Assembly: GCF_025403485.1 (NCBI RefSeq)
Contig: NZ_CP099966.1
Coordinates: 1,798,001-1,862,000, forward strand
Direction: 5' to 3'
Source: Chryseobacterium paludis
Lineage (GTDB): Bacteria > Bacteroidota > Bacteroidia > Flavobacteriales > Weeksellaceae
DNA length: 64,000 nt
In this document: positions 25,394-35,247 of the stretch, in pieces
Numbering within the stretch: position 1 is the first letter of the stretch
Layout of the letters: every line of letters starts with the position of its first letter
Translations under genes and position numbers: made by a program
The notes under the pieces: model-generated
Told to the model about the DNA's origin: nothing
The model's database searches: none
What the model saw: the letters and a program-made list of their open reading frames with translations, nothing else

Positions 25394-26353
25394 CTATTTC
25401 AGGATAACATTAGCATTAACCAGGATATTTTTAGCTTTATTCATATCCTTTGGCTTTACTTTAATTTCATAAATCGCATCCTGCAGTTGATAGTCCGGAT
25501 AGGCAGTGGTAATATCCGCATACCTCGTCAGCTGTTTGATATACAAAATTGTTCCTTCTACATTTTCTTTATTGTAAACGACCTGCATTCCTACAGTCTG
25601 TCCTTTTTTGTATTTTGATATTTCACTTTCAGGAATAGTAAATCTGAAATAAGTACTCTCCGGAATATAACCGTTAAACAATGCAAAACCTGCTGTAGCT
25701 AGTTCTCCGGCATTCAGACTGATGGTTTCTATTTCCATATCATTTGTGGCAATAACATACCGTTCAGAATATGCTACATTAGCTTCCTGTAAAGCTCCTT
25801 TTGCCTGTGAAGCCTGTCCTGCTGCCATATCTACTTTTTCGAAACGCGTTCCTCTTTTTACATCATCCAATTCAGCGACTACAGCATCATATTGTGCCTT
25901 TGCTCCCTGAACTTTAGCATAGACCTCATCATACGCTTGTGGTGACATTAAGCTGTCCCTATACATATTGGAAGCCCTTTTGAAGGATTTTTGAGCAAAA
26001 TCATATTGCTCTTTTAATCCTTTATATTTTGCTTCCAACTGTCTCAACTGATCAGCCGTAGCTCCATTTTTAGCCATTTGCTCTTGAGCTGTAGCTGCAT
26101 TTACAGCACCTTGTGCCTGGGCAATTTTTGCTGAAACTTCCGGAACATCTAATAAAGCAAGGGTATCACCTTTTTTTACCGTCTGACCTTCCGTTACATA
26201 TATTTTTAGAATTCTTCCGGTTACCTTTGGAGCAAATGAGACGACATCCTTTTTGGTCTTCCCTTCAGAATCATTAAGATTTTCTTTTTTTTGAGTACAA
26301 CTTCCCAATAAAACCAGAAAACTAAATAGTATAGAGATATTTTTTTGCATCAT
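25394..26353 (-). CDS. HlyD/EmrA-type periplasmic adaptor lipoprotein
   Basis: A 319-residue membrane-fusion protein anchored by a lipid (FLVLLGSC). The biotinyl-lipoyl-like half motif VTGRILKIYVTEGQTVKKGDTLALLD follows (in part), then a coiled-coil hairpin (residues about 75-165, Ala/Gln-rich) and the second lipoyl half with the beta-barrel domain. It bridges the inner-membrane permease and the TolC channel. It lies 10 nt from the permease gene and 15 nt from the tolC-like gene. Confidence 0.9.
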   Translation of the reverse strand: MMQKNISILFSFLVLLGSCTQKKENLNDSEGKTKKDVVSFAPKVTGRILKIYVTEGQTVKKGDTLALLDVPEVSAKIAQAQGAVNAATAQEQMAKNGATADQLRQLEAKYKGLKEQYDFAQKSFKRASNMYRDSLMSPQAYDEVYAKVQGAKAQYDAVVAELDDVKRGTRFEKVDMAAGQASQAKGALQEANVAYSERYVIATNDMEIETISLNAGELATAGFALFNGYIPESTYFRFTIPESEISKYKKGQTVGMQVVYNKENVEGTILYIKQLTRYADITTAYPDYQLQDAIYEIKVKPKDMNKAKNILVNANVILK

Positions 26354-26368
26354 TTTAATTTTAGAGGG

Positions 26369-27778
26369 TTAATAAAGCTTGGTAATATCCAATTCCTGGG
26401 TAGAACGCATCAATTCTATTCCTGCCCTTCGCTGGTTAAAAATAGCATTCTGATATTCCAGTTCTACCACTTCAAGATCACTTTCAGCTTCTATCAGCTG
26501 TGATGACTTGCTCATTCCATATCTGAATTCTTTTTCAGCCTGTACCAAAGCGTTTTTTGCTAATTCTTTTTCTTTGCTTTTCAATGCGATCTGTGCTGTT
26601 GCAATATCATAATTGGTTTGATTATTTGCTAAATTCAAGGTCAGCTTCTTTAAAGCATCTTCTTTCTGATTTTGTAAAACTTCTTTTCCAATTTTGGCTG
26701 TTTCCTCAGCATGCTTCCCTTCTCTACCGTCAAATATCTCCCATTTAAACCCTACCCCTGCGGTAAACAATGGCAATATATTGATATTGGTAGGTCTCCA
26801 GTCCAATTTTGCGCCTTCATAACCAATAGCAGGAATTGCGGGAATTACATTTTCAGAAGTTTTAATCCGGCTTCCATATAAGCCGATATAATAAGCTGAC
26901 GCCATCAACTGAACCTTTGGAATCATCCATGTTCTTTCTGCTTTGATCTTGTAGTCAGCAGCTACAATTCCATGCTCCAGGGCACGGATCTCTGCTCTCT
27001 GCTCAATTCCTTTTTCATGGGTAAGCATATCAACCGGTGATAAAACAGGATCTATCAAACGAAGACGCTCTTTATTGATTCCCGTTAATATATAAAGTTG
27101 GGTCAGCAACAACTCTTTTTTCCCTTCATACTCTACGATCTTAGCATCTAATGTTGCCTGAGCAAGCTCTATCTTCTTATGATCATAAGGGGTAATTAAG
27201 CCATATCCTAATGCTTTATCTGCTGTTTTCCGATTGATATCAAGTCTCTTTTTACTTTCATCCAAAACATTTTTAGACTGATGAATTAAAGCCAGCTGAT
27301 CATATGCCTTAGAAATACTTGCCACCACCTCATCTCTCGTTTTCTCAAGAAGAATATTTTCTGATACTTTCTTTTCTTCAATTGCCTTTTTAAGATATTT
27401 TACTTTACCTCCTGAATAAACAAGCATTTTAGCATCAGCTTTTGCGATACCTGAGAAACCTGAAATATTCAGATTGTTATTATACCTTCCTTCCGGAATC
27501 TGTATAAATGGCTGAAGATTAATTTCTGGAGATGTTAGACGTGCCGTTGCATTCACGTAACCTACCTGTCCGCTTAATTCCAAAGTCGGAAGAAAGATAT
27601 CTTTCAATTTATGCTCATCAAGATCGGTAAGTTTGTTTTGGGTAACCTGCATCTTAAGATCGGAATCCCGAACCATTGCACTGTCTAAAAGTTCTTTAAA
27701 GTCCGGCGCAGACTGTGCCCAACCAAAAGCTGGAAGTATAAAAAAACCAAGGGTAAAAATCAATAAATTGTTTTTCAT
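26369..27778 (-). CDS. TolC-family outer-membrane channel
   Basis: A 469-residue exported protein (signal ending GWAQS). It has two OEP halves of long helices with strand insertions; the C-terminal repeat AEKEFRYGMSKSSQLIEAESDLEVVELEYQNA (in pieces) is typical. It forms the trimeric exit duct. As first gene of the three-gene export operon it has its own promoter (27794-27827) with only a short leader. Confidence 0.9.
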   Translation of the reverse strand: MKNNLLIFTLGFFILPAFGWAQSAPDFKELLDSAMVRDSDLKMQVTQNKLTDLDEHKLKDIFLPTLELSGQVGYVNATARLTSPEINLQPFIQIPEGRYNNNLNISGFSGIAKADAKMLVYSGGKVKYLKKAIEEKKVSENILLEKTRDEVVASISKAYDQLALIHQSKNVLDESKKRLDINRKTADKALGYGLITPYDHKKIELAQATLDAKIVEYEGKKELLLTQLYILTGINKERLRLIDPVLSPVDMLTHEKGIEQRAEIRALEHGIVAADYKIKAERTWMIPKVQLMASAYYIGLYGSRIKTSENVIPAIPAIGYEGAKLDWRPTNINILPLFTAGVGFKWEIFDGREGKHAEETAKIGKEVLQNQKEDALKKLTLNLANNQTNYDIATAQIALKSKEKELAKNALVQAEKEFRYGMSKSSQLIEAESDLEVVELEYQNAIFNQRRAGIELMRSTQELDITKLY

Positions 27779-27793
27779 GGTTCATGTTTACAA

Positions 27794-27827
27794 CAAATAT
27801 AATGCAAAAAAGCTTCGATTTTACAAA
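27794..27827 (-). promoter_or_regulatory. Promoter of the TolC/HlyD/permease operon
   Basis: On the minus strand TTTG (27824-27827) and TATATTTG (27794-27801), 22 nt apart, match the Bacteroidetes consensus. They imply a leader of fewer than 15 nt before the ATG at 27778. Confidence 0.65.
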
Positions 27828-27985
27828 TAACAATCCCGATTTAGTGAATTTAAAGAATGTTCAATACAAATGGTCGGTTATCAGCATTTCACAGAGAATC
27901 GTTTAAATATGGTTTAGTTGTAAAATAATTTTCGCCGCAAAAGGATTAGTCAGGTTTGATCACATTTTTAAACGTATTCAAACAA

Positions 27986-28015
27986 AAAAACTCCTCTACA
28001 ATGTGAGGAGTTTTT
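27986..28015 (-). terminator. Terminator after the ecotin gene
   Basis: An 11-bp perfect stem (27986-27996/28005-28015) with an 8-nt loop and a T tract on the minus strand, 19 nt past the stop codon. Confidence 0.85.
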
Positions 28016-28033
28016 ATAATAATATAGAATGAA

Positions 28034-28522
28034 TTACTTCTGAACCGCTTTCTTCATTGCAGCATCCGGACGTAAAATTCTGTAACGTACTTCGAGATCT
28101 TTAGGCACATAAAATACCAAAGGTAATTTACTGTTATATCTTACAATTTCTGGTTGGATATAAATAAACTTCTTAGTCGCTTTTTTATTCATACAACCCA
28201 TTAAAGTTCCTGCTGCCTCACCATTGGATTCTACTTCATAATAATTGTAACCCCATCCCTGCAGATCCTGAGATTTCACACTGCCCATTAAGAAATAGTT
28301 ATTACAATCCAACATCTTTTCAGTCCCCACAAAATATTCAACCTTTAAATCCTGCTCATTTTTTGCAACAGGAAGCTGAATATAAACCTGCTTATATCCG
28401 TCTTTTGCTTTAGGGAACATTTCGATCTCTAATTTTTCAAATTTTTCTGCTTTCTTCTGTGCGAAAGTATTTACTCCTACCATCATTACCAATCCAGTAA
28501 TTACTACTTTTGAAAATTTCAT
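28034..28522 (-). CDS. eco: Ecotin, periplasmic serine-protease inhibitor
   Basis: A 162-residue exported protein (signal ending NTFAQ) that follows E. coli ecotin along its whole length: YKQVYIQLP, LKVEYFVGTEKMLDCN, LQGWGYNYYEV and RYNSKLPLVFYVP. The reactive-site loop reads GTLMGCMNKK, with methionine in the P1 position followed by a small residue, and both loop-stabilising cysteines are kept. Ecotin dimers block trypsin-, chymotrypsin- and elastase-like proteases in the periplasm. It sits 41 nt downstream of an alpha-2-macroglobulin gene on the same strand, so two broad protease inhibitors are probably made together. Confidence 0.93.
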   Translation of the reverse strand: MKFSKVVITGLVMMVGVNTFAQKKAEKFEKLEIEMFPKAKDGYKQVYIQLPVAKNEQDLKVEYFVGTEKMLDCNNYFLMGSVKSQDLQGWGYNYYEVESNGEAAGTLMGCMNKKATKKFIYIQPEIVRYNSKLPLVFYVPKDLEVRYRILRPDAAMKKAVQK

Positions 28523-28563
28523 TTGTTTTCTTTTTTATTTTACTATTCCCTATTAGCCAAAAA

Positions 28564-31500
28564 TCATTCCAAAATCTGAATATTGCTACCTTTCGTATGG
28601 GCATTCATCTGCGGAGCATAATAATTCTGCATGGTTGTAATTCCATTGGAGAACTTTCCAGATGCATTGGCTACAAAATCATATTCAAATACATATTTTC
28701 CTTTTGGCATATATTGAATATAGAAATTAGTAGAAGCATCCTTGGTAGCCTGATAATAACCCAAACTATTTTTCCATTGGTATCCTGACAATACATCTAC
28801 AGGTTCAAATCCTGCAGCACGCATATCTTTAATATGAATAAATTCCATGGCACGGTCTGTATTCAGAATCATTCTTACTGTTACTTTATCTCCCACTTTT
28901 AATGGAGTTTCAGCAGAGATTTTCTGCAATTCTTCACCATTTACCGTTTTTACTTTTTTATAAAGCTCTTTGGTAATGGAGATATAGTTTTCTGATGATT
29001 TTATTTTATCTAAATCTTCGTAATACTGCCAGAACAATCCTCCCTGAACAATTCCAGGGCCAGGTTTTGTGATGGTAACTGTACCTAAGTTCTTATCTAC
29101 AATATCTGTTTTCACCGTTGATTTTACATATCCTGTTGCCTGTGTTTGTGGTGCAAGTTCTTTTCCACCCCAAACGATTGTTGCTTTATCACTTTCCGCA
29201 CCAGTCCATGATTTTCCAGAATTAAGAATGGTAAAAATCACCTCTGAAGTTCCTCTGGAACTACCCCATGAATTGACTTCTTTCTGAGTCACCAACCAGA
29301 TCTTCATATCTTCAATGAATTTCTGATCGTTCGGTTTCAATTTATTAAAGGCTTCTAAAGCTCCGGCATGATTCACTACTTTTGAACTGAACCAACCCCA
29401 ATCATTAAGGTTTTGTTTCCAATATACTCCCTGTGTTTTAGTATCTGTAGAAGTTTCTTTCAAATACGTCATCAACTTATCTGAAGTATCTTTCATTCCG
29501 TAATCGCTTAACAGCAACGCGGCACGGTGAAGTCCAAAGAATGTGAAGTCTGTAATTTTTGCTGTTTTAGCTTTTTGTTTTACCAATGTTTTTAATGTTG
29601 CTCCTTTTCCTTTTAAAGGATATTGTTTTTCCCAATAATTTCTGGTATCCAAATAATCAATAGTCCAGTTATTCCACACATTTTCTTTCGTATCAGCATA
29701 TTTATTGATTTCATTATCTACATACTGTACCAATTGAGCAACCATTTCATTTTGTGTTGAGCTTTGGTAATCTTTTACATTATCTTTTAACCAAACATTG
29801 ATCTTTCCTAAGTTTTTAAGGATATACAATGAAACGCTATAAGAACTAGGATAACCTGCGTACCAGGAGAAACCTCCATCCGGATTTTGTAATTTTTTGA
29901 AATCATCCCAATCCTGGTTGATTGAATTCTTCATCGTATTGGCATCAAATAATAATGCCAGTTTCTGCATCTGCTCCTGTTCGTTTTTACTTTCCAGTAC
30001 CCAAGGGGTTTCTTCCAATAACAGTTGCTTTAATTCCTGATTCTTTTCAAGATTAGAATTCAATAATCCTTTGCTTTGGTACTCTTCAAAGATCGTTTTC
30101 ATTTTTGGATTTGCCTTAAAGATCTCAGAAGCCAATACATCTGCAAACCATTTATTGAAGATCACATCAGCTGAACTGTTCTGATCATTTTTCAAACTTG
30201 GAAGAGCAAACATAATTTCCCAGATAGGATTCGTCGTCAATTCCAAAGTATTTGAAACATTGGCAATACTTGTTGATGTTGCGTTTTTAAGGTTATCCAA
30301 AACAAAAGTCTTCGTTTCACCCTCTTTTACAAAAACAGGAACGGCATCTGTTACCAGCATTCTATTTGGTAAAATAGCAATCGCTTGCTGTTCTCCATCA
30401 GAATAAGCACCCGCTTTTGCTACTACTTTTAAAATGATGGATGAAACATTATTCGGGACTTTTACTTTCCATGTTACTACTGAATTTCCACTTTCATTTA
30501 AATCAAAATTCTGAGTGCTTGAATTCAATCCGAATTTTGAAGAGATATCTTCATTGGTAAAGGCATCCAGGATTTGTAAATTTGCAGAGCCACTTAATTT
30601 CTTAGCGGTTAAATTAGACAATTTCGATTGAAGATTCAACTCATCCCCTTCTCTTAGGAATCTTGGATAGTTAGGTGTTACCGAGAATTCTTTCTGTGTT
30701 ACCACTTCTTTCTCTAAGGTTGCAGCTCTGGCATCTTTTGTATGCGCCAGGAACATCAGCTTCCATTTTGTTAAAGCTTCCGGAGAGGTAAATTCAAAGT
30801 TTACATTTCCTTCTGCATCCGTTTTCAGGTCAGGATAGAAAAATGCTGTTTCATTAAGGTTTTGACGAACCGGAACTTTTTCTAAAGATTCTGCTCCTAT
30901 TGAATCATCTTTGTCAATTACACCATCACCGTCTGCTTGTTTAGCAGCATCAAAACCTACACTTTTACGAGCATTATTAGCCTTCATTCTTGTAGTTGGT
31001 GCTGGTAAAGCGACAGAATAAGCTGCTTCTGTTACTGCTTGGCGCACTGTTACACCAGCTACCTTTCCTTCTAGCTCCTGAAGTGCCCCTCCATAATAAA
31101 GTGAGTTATCAAACCAATCAAAAGCCGGTACCTCAACATACTTACCATTAAAATATTTCAATCTTTTTTGATAATATTTTTGCTGAAGATTCTGTCTGAT
31201 ATCATAAGAAGTGATAATGCTATATGGTGTATAAATATTCTGCCAGTTAAAGCTATTAACAGCAAACTGATCCAAAGACATATCATACATATTCGCCAAT
31301 ACCTCAGCATTGATCTTCTCTTTCTCGTTTCCTGAAACTTTTACGGTCCATTTTTCCTTAGAGTTGGGCTCCAGTTTATCTCTAAACGTAACCGTTTCAA
31401 TCTTCAACGGCTGTTCAGAATTTTTTATTTTTAAATTAACAGATTCAGTCTGTATATCATTAAATGCCACAACCTGAAACTGGATATTTAATGTGGCTAC

Positions 31501-34470
31501 ACTTTTATCCTTAGGAACATCTACTGAATATTCTAAAATTCCGTTCTTTAGTTTATAACTTTCAGAAACTGTATTTCCAGATCCGTTTTGAACAAACACA
31601 TTCACCAAAGCATCAGGAACTGCTGAATACACATAGATTTTTGCTTTTTCACCTCTTGCTACTTCAGCTTTAGGCTCCAGAACCTTCAGGAATGTTTTCT
31701 GATTGGGTTTTAAAGAACCTTTATCCCAAACACTGAAATTCTGTACAGATTTTATCGTGTCCTTTCCTTCCATATTATACAGTTCCAATTGATAGTCTCC
31801 CGTTTCCAGTTTTCCTAAATCAAGATTGGATATTAATTGCGTATTATCAGCAGAAGGTTCCTGAATTTTATTGAAAATAACTTTTCCAACTTTCCAGTTC
31901 TTTACTTCATCATTCTTATCATATAGATCATGTGGGAATTTTTTGATGAATTCATCTTTACTGAATTTAGGTAAGTTCTGAACTTCCTTTTCGAAATTAC
32001 TTCTGAAAATCCTGTCAGGTGTTTCTAATTTGGATAATTTAACCTGATATGATTTTTTAAGGTTCTGTTCGTTGTAATTTTTTGTTTCTACTTTTACTTT
32101 TACATTCTCATCAGCAAAAGTATTCTTGATCTCTTCTGCTTTAATATAATGAGAAACTGAAGCTACTTTTAATTGTGTATTGGCTGTCTGTGTCTCTCCA
32201 TTAATATCCGTTGCAGAAGCATTGATCTCGTAGTTATCGATCTGTATACCTTCCAGCTTTTCATCTTTTTTAAGATCTAAACGAATAACAAATTCTCCTT
32301 TTTCATTAGTTTTTGCCTCGCCCAGAATAGAGTTTTCATTATCATCACCTTGTGGATACCACCAAAAATATCTCCAACGGATATTATGTTTTTTGATTTC
32401 GTAACTTACCGTTGTGTTACTTAGCGCAACACCTGAAAACATCGCTGCTTTTCCTTTTAACTCTATGGTCTGACCATATTTATATTCTTCTTTTACAGGA
32501 TCAAAAGTAACTTCGAATTTTGGTCTCTTATACTCCTCCACTCGGATATCTTTATATCCCTGGGTATCACCATCAGTAATCAGATAGAATGCACCATTCA
32601 GTTTTCCTTTTGGTAAAATAAAACTTCCATGATAAGATCCAAATTCATTGGTCCTGAAATTCTGTACGGAAACTTCCTGGCCATTGGTATCCTGTAATGT
32701 TATTTTTTGTTTTAATCCAGATGCTATTGCCTCTATTTCTTTATCAATTCTGGTATTGATTACTTTAAAATATACCGTCTGTCCCGGTCTGTAAATCGCT
32801 CTGTCAGTAAAGATCTGAGCCTTAGTACGGTTTTGTTTATTAGGATTATAGTCATCAGAGTAGCCGTCATTACCATACACCTGCATGATCTGATAATCTT
32901 TCGTCTTTGGCTGCTGAATTAAAAATGTTCTGTAATAGTCTTTATCCGTTGTTGAAGGAAATTTGAAAACACCTTTATCACTGGTTTTTCCTTCTATTTT
33001 ATTTAAAGTTTTATTGGCTACAAACTCATAGAAAGTAAGATTTTCGTTAGTAACCGGTTTGCCATTTTCACTGTTTACCAGTTTTAGTTCGTTTGAAAGT
33101 TGGTTTCTATCTGTTTTATTTTGATAGATCACTTTATTATTAGAAACTAAGAAGTAAAAATTCTGATTGACATCAAGATCTTTAGAATCGGAGCCTGCAA
33201 CAGAATATTCTGCAACATAAACACCGGAAGGAAGTGGCTGGATTTCTAAAGAAGTTTTATGAAGCTGATAATCCTTGGGATCAGAAAGCTGATAGGTTTC
33301 TTTTCTTACAAGATTTTTTTTCAATTCTCCAAATGTATTTCCATAGGAGCTATTAATGTATTTCATTAATGAAGTGAAATTATCTTTTACCTCATAGATA
33401 TTCAATGAAAACTCAGAAACATTTTTATATTCCGTGACTAAATGAATCGGAAGATTAGCCTGAGTCTGTTGTTCATATTTAATATTAAGATTCGGATTGG
33501 TAATCTGATTTTCTTTGTTTTTTATGTTTTCCAGAAATAAAGATTTGGGATATTGGCTTTTGGCCTGATCAGCAATAGCTAATGCTTCTTTTGATTGTTT
33601 TTTCGCAAGATATTCATTCATAATATCCTCCATAATCAAAACTTTATAATCTCCTTCCGGACCTGATTTTAAAAGATTCTGAAGTTGGGTTAATTTATCT
33701 TTACATTGATTTGAATTACAGTTTTCAGAAAGTTTCTGATGCATAAAATAAAGCTTTGCATTTCCTGTATTCTGCGCAATTAATTCATCATAAATAGTAT
33801 TAATCTGAACTCTGTTTTCACTAATTTCATTTTTTGTGAAAAGGCCATTATCAGATAAGAAAGTGATTTTTCTTAAAGAATACCAATCCCATAAAGTCGG
33901 AAAATAGAGGATATCATTAGTATTGGAAAAAGCAGCCTTATATTTCTCCAGTGTTATCTTCTTCATTTCCTGCTTCTGCTGGTCGAGATCTTTGAAGTTT
34001 TTACTGAGATAATTTTTAAAGTCAAGCTTGCTCCATGTCTCTATTTGTGAAATATCTTGTGAATTCACATTCGTTCTGCCATTGATCTCCCAGGAATGCT
34101 GGCTATAATAATCTAAAAAGAAACCACTCAGAAGTACATCATAGACCATTTTCTCATTGCCTTTCAGTTGCTTTTGGGTTTCCTGTAGTTTACTAAAGAA
34201 TTTTGAAGCAGAATTATTCTGATCATCGTCTGTTGTCTGATTTACAATACTGAACTCTGCTTTGAGGGAACTGATCAACTGCAGCGTATTATTTTCTTTC
34301 ATAGCTTGTTTTTGTATGTCTAAAACAATGGGAAGATTTGATTTATAAGCTCCTTTCTGGCTGTTGTCGGCAATTTTTTTCCACTGATCATCGTAGTATT
34401 TCTGTGCAAAAACAGCTGAACAATTCAGCATTAAAAGCAAAAGCATAAAAACCTTGGAAAATCTTTTCAT
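28564..34470 (-). CDS. Bacterial alpha-2-macroglobulin, thioester-less, very large
   Basis: A 1968-residue exported protein (signal with cut near AVFAQ). An N-terminal helical region of about 330 residues is followed by MG domains. The MG2 mark is DRAIYRPGQTVYFKV (near residue 560). The A2M domain starts NLNETAFFYPDLKTDAEGNV (near 1200) and the complement-type toroid follows. Where thioester proteins carry CxEQ, this one reads MFALPSLKNDQNSSAD, so no thioester forms, as in the YfaS-type bacterial group. The bait-region position (about 1120-1190) contains LEGKVAGVTVRQ, resembling a TonB-plug segment, and a DGDGVIDKDD calcium-loop-like stretch. It should trap invading proteases in the periplasm. 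Confidence 0.9.
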   Translation of the reverse strand: MKRFSKVFMLLLLMLNCSAVFAQKYYDDQWKKIADNSQKGAYKSNLPIVLDIQKQAMKENNTLQLISSLKAEFSIVNQTTDDDQNNSASKFFSKLQETQKQLKGNEKMVYDVLLSGFFLDYYSQHSWEINGRTNVNSQDISQIETWSKLDFKNYLSKNFKDLDQQKQEMKKITLEKYKAAFSNTNDILYFPTLWDWYSLRKITFLSDNGLFTKNEISENRVQINTIYDELIAQNTGNAKLYFMHQKLSENCNSNQCKDKLTQLQNLLKSGPEGDYKVLIMEDIMNEYLAKKQSKEALAIADQAKSQYPKSLFLENIKNKENQITNPNLNIKYEQQTQANLPIHLVTEYKNVSEFSLNIYEVKDNFTSLMKYINSSYGNTFGELKKNLVRKETYQLSDPKDYQLHKTSLEIQPLPSGVYVAEYSVAGSDSKDLDVNQNFYFLVSNNKVIYQNKTDRNQLSNELKLVNSENGKPVTNENLTFYEFVANKTLNKIEGKTSDKGVFKFPSTTDKDYYRTFLIQQPKTKDYQIMQVYGNDGYSDDYNPNKQNRTKAQIFTDRAIYRPGQTVYFKVINTRIDKEIEAIASGLKQKITLQDTNGQEVSVQNFRTNEFGSYHGSFILPKGKLNGAFYLITDGDTQGYKDIRVEEYKRPKFEVTFDPVKEEYKYGQTIELKGKAAMFSGVALSNTTVSYEIKKHNIRWRYFWWYPQGDDNENSILGEAKTNEKGEFVIRLDLKKDEKLEGIQIDNYEINASATDINGETQTANTQLKVASVSHYIKAEEIKNTFADENVKVKVETKNYNEQNLKKSYQVKLSKLETPDRIFRSNFEKEVQNLPKFSKDEFIKKFPHDLYDKNDEVKNWKVGKVIFNKIQEPSADNTQLISNLDLGKLETGDYQLELYNMEGKDTIKSVQNFSVWDKGSLKPNQKTFLKVLEPKAEVARGEKAKIYVYSAVPDALVNVFVQNGSGNTVSESYKLKNGILEYSVDVPKDKSVATLNIQFQVVAFNDIQTESVNLKIKNSEQPLKIETVTFRDKLEPNSKEKWTVKVSGNEKEKINAEVLANMYDMSLDQFAVNSFNWQNIYTPYSIITSYDIRQNLQQKYYQKRLKYFNGKYVEVPAFDWFDNSLYYGGALQELEGKVAGVTVRQAVTEAAYSVALPAPTTRMKANNARKSVGFDAAKQADGDGVIDKDDSIGAESLEKVPVRQNLNETAFFYPDLKTDAEGNVNFEFTSPEALTKWKLMFLAHTKDARAATLEKEVVTQKEFSVTPNYPRFLREGDELNLQSKLSNLTAKKLSGSANLQILDAFTNEDISSKFGLNSSTQNFDLNESGNSVVTWKVKVPNNVSSIILKVVAKAGAYSDGEQQAIAILPNRMLVTDAVPVFVKEGETKTFVLDNLKNATSTSIANVSNTLELTTNPIWEIMFALPSLKNDQNSSADVIFNKWFADVLASEIFKANPKMKTIFEEYQSKGLLNSNLEKNQELKQLLLEETPWVLESKNEQEQMQKLALLFDANTMKNSINQDWDDFKKLQNPDGGFSWYAGYPSSYSVSLYILKNLGKINVWLKDNVKDYQSSTQNEMVAQLVQYVDNEINKYADTKENVWNNWTIDYLDTRNYWEKQYPLKGKGATLKTLVKQKAKTAKITDFTFFGLHRAALLLSDYGMKDTSDKLMTYLKETSTDTKTQGVYWKQNLNDWGWFSSKVVNHAGALEAFNKLKPNDQKFIEDMKIWLVTQKEVNSWGSSRGTSEVIFTILNSGKSWTGAESDKATIVWGGKELAPQTQATGYVKSTVKTDIVDKNLGTVTITKPGPGIVQGGLFWQYYEDLDKIKSSENYISITKELYKKVKTVNGEELQKISAETPLKVGDKVTVRMILNTDRAMEFIHIKDMRAAGFEPVDVLSGYQWKNSLGYYQATKDASTNFYIQYMPKGKYVFEYDFVANASGKFSNGITTMQNYYAPQMNAHTKGSNIQILE

Positions 34471-34488
34471 AAATGTTATTTTTGATAA

Positions 34489-35244
34489 ATGAATTTCTTA
34501 AAAGTACTGAAAAAATATGGCATAGACAGTCAAATTTATGTCTCCTTAATGGGAACTCTTTTCGCAGTATTTTTCATGAGAGAGCAAAACACATTCCGTT
34601 TCCCTTCCTTTTTTTTAATTTTCATCACCTATTTCAGTGGTTATCTTTATACGAAGTATCAATACACTAAATATTTCTTTAAAATATTAATATTAAATGG
34701 TATAGCAGGAGTAATTTGTGCCTTTCTGATCATTCATAATCATAACGAAATAAGATTACTTAAATGGTTTATTATTGTTGTTTTAGGATTATTATATAAC
34801 AGCATTTTCCTGGAGGTTTATATTAGAAAAATTCCTTTGTTAAAGGTTTTTTATGTAGGATTGGTATGGGCTCTTATTAACTGTTGGCTTACTTTACAAG
34901 AGTTCAGCCTACCCATTTTTCTAATCAGCTTCTTTTTTATCACAGCTTTAGTACTTCCTTTTGATATCAGGGATATGCAAAGTGATACAGTACAAACCTT
35001 TCCAAAATTAATTGGTATTCAGAATACAAAATACATCGCCTATCTACTGGTATTTATAAGTACCATCATTTCCAGTTTCTATCTGGATTATCCTTATTCG
35101 TTTTCTTTTTTTTTAACAAGTATTGCCACCTATATTCTTATCTATTTTTCTGAAAACAAGAGAGATGACGCTTATTTTTCTTTTGGGGTGGAAACTTGCT
35201 CTGCACTTCCTTTTTTATTTTTAGGAATAATGAAGTATTTTTGA
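34489..35244 (+). CDS. UbiA-like membrane protein
   Basis: A 251-residue protein with seven to eight membrane helices, recalling UbiA-superfamily prenyltransferases. The second Asp-rich loop is visible (VLPFDIRDMQSDTVQTFPKL) but the first NDxxDxxxD motif is not: the matching place reads TKYQYTKYFFK. It may be a divergent or inactive member. It starts 18 nt from the divergent alpha-2-macroglobulin gene and ends 3 nt before recF, so it is probably co-transcribed with recF. Confidence 0.6.
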   Translation: MNFLKVLKKYGIDSQIYVSLMGTLFAVFFMREQNTFRFPSFFLIFITYFSGYLYTKYQYTKYFFKILILNGIAGVICAFLIIHNHNEIRLLKWFIIVVLGLLYNSIFLEVYIRKIPLLKVFYVGLVWALINCWLTLQEFSLPIFLISFFFITALVLPFDIRDMQSDTVQTFPKLIGIQNTKYIAYLLVFISTIISSFYLDYPYSFSFFLTSIATYILIYFSENKRDDAYFSFGVETCSALPFLFLGIMKYF

Positions 35245-35247
35245 CAA

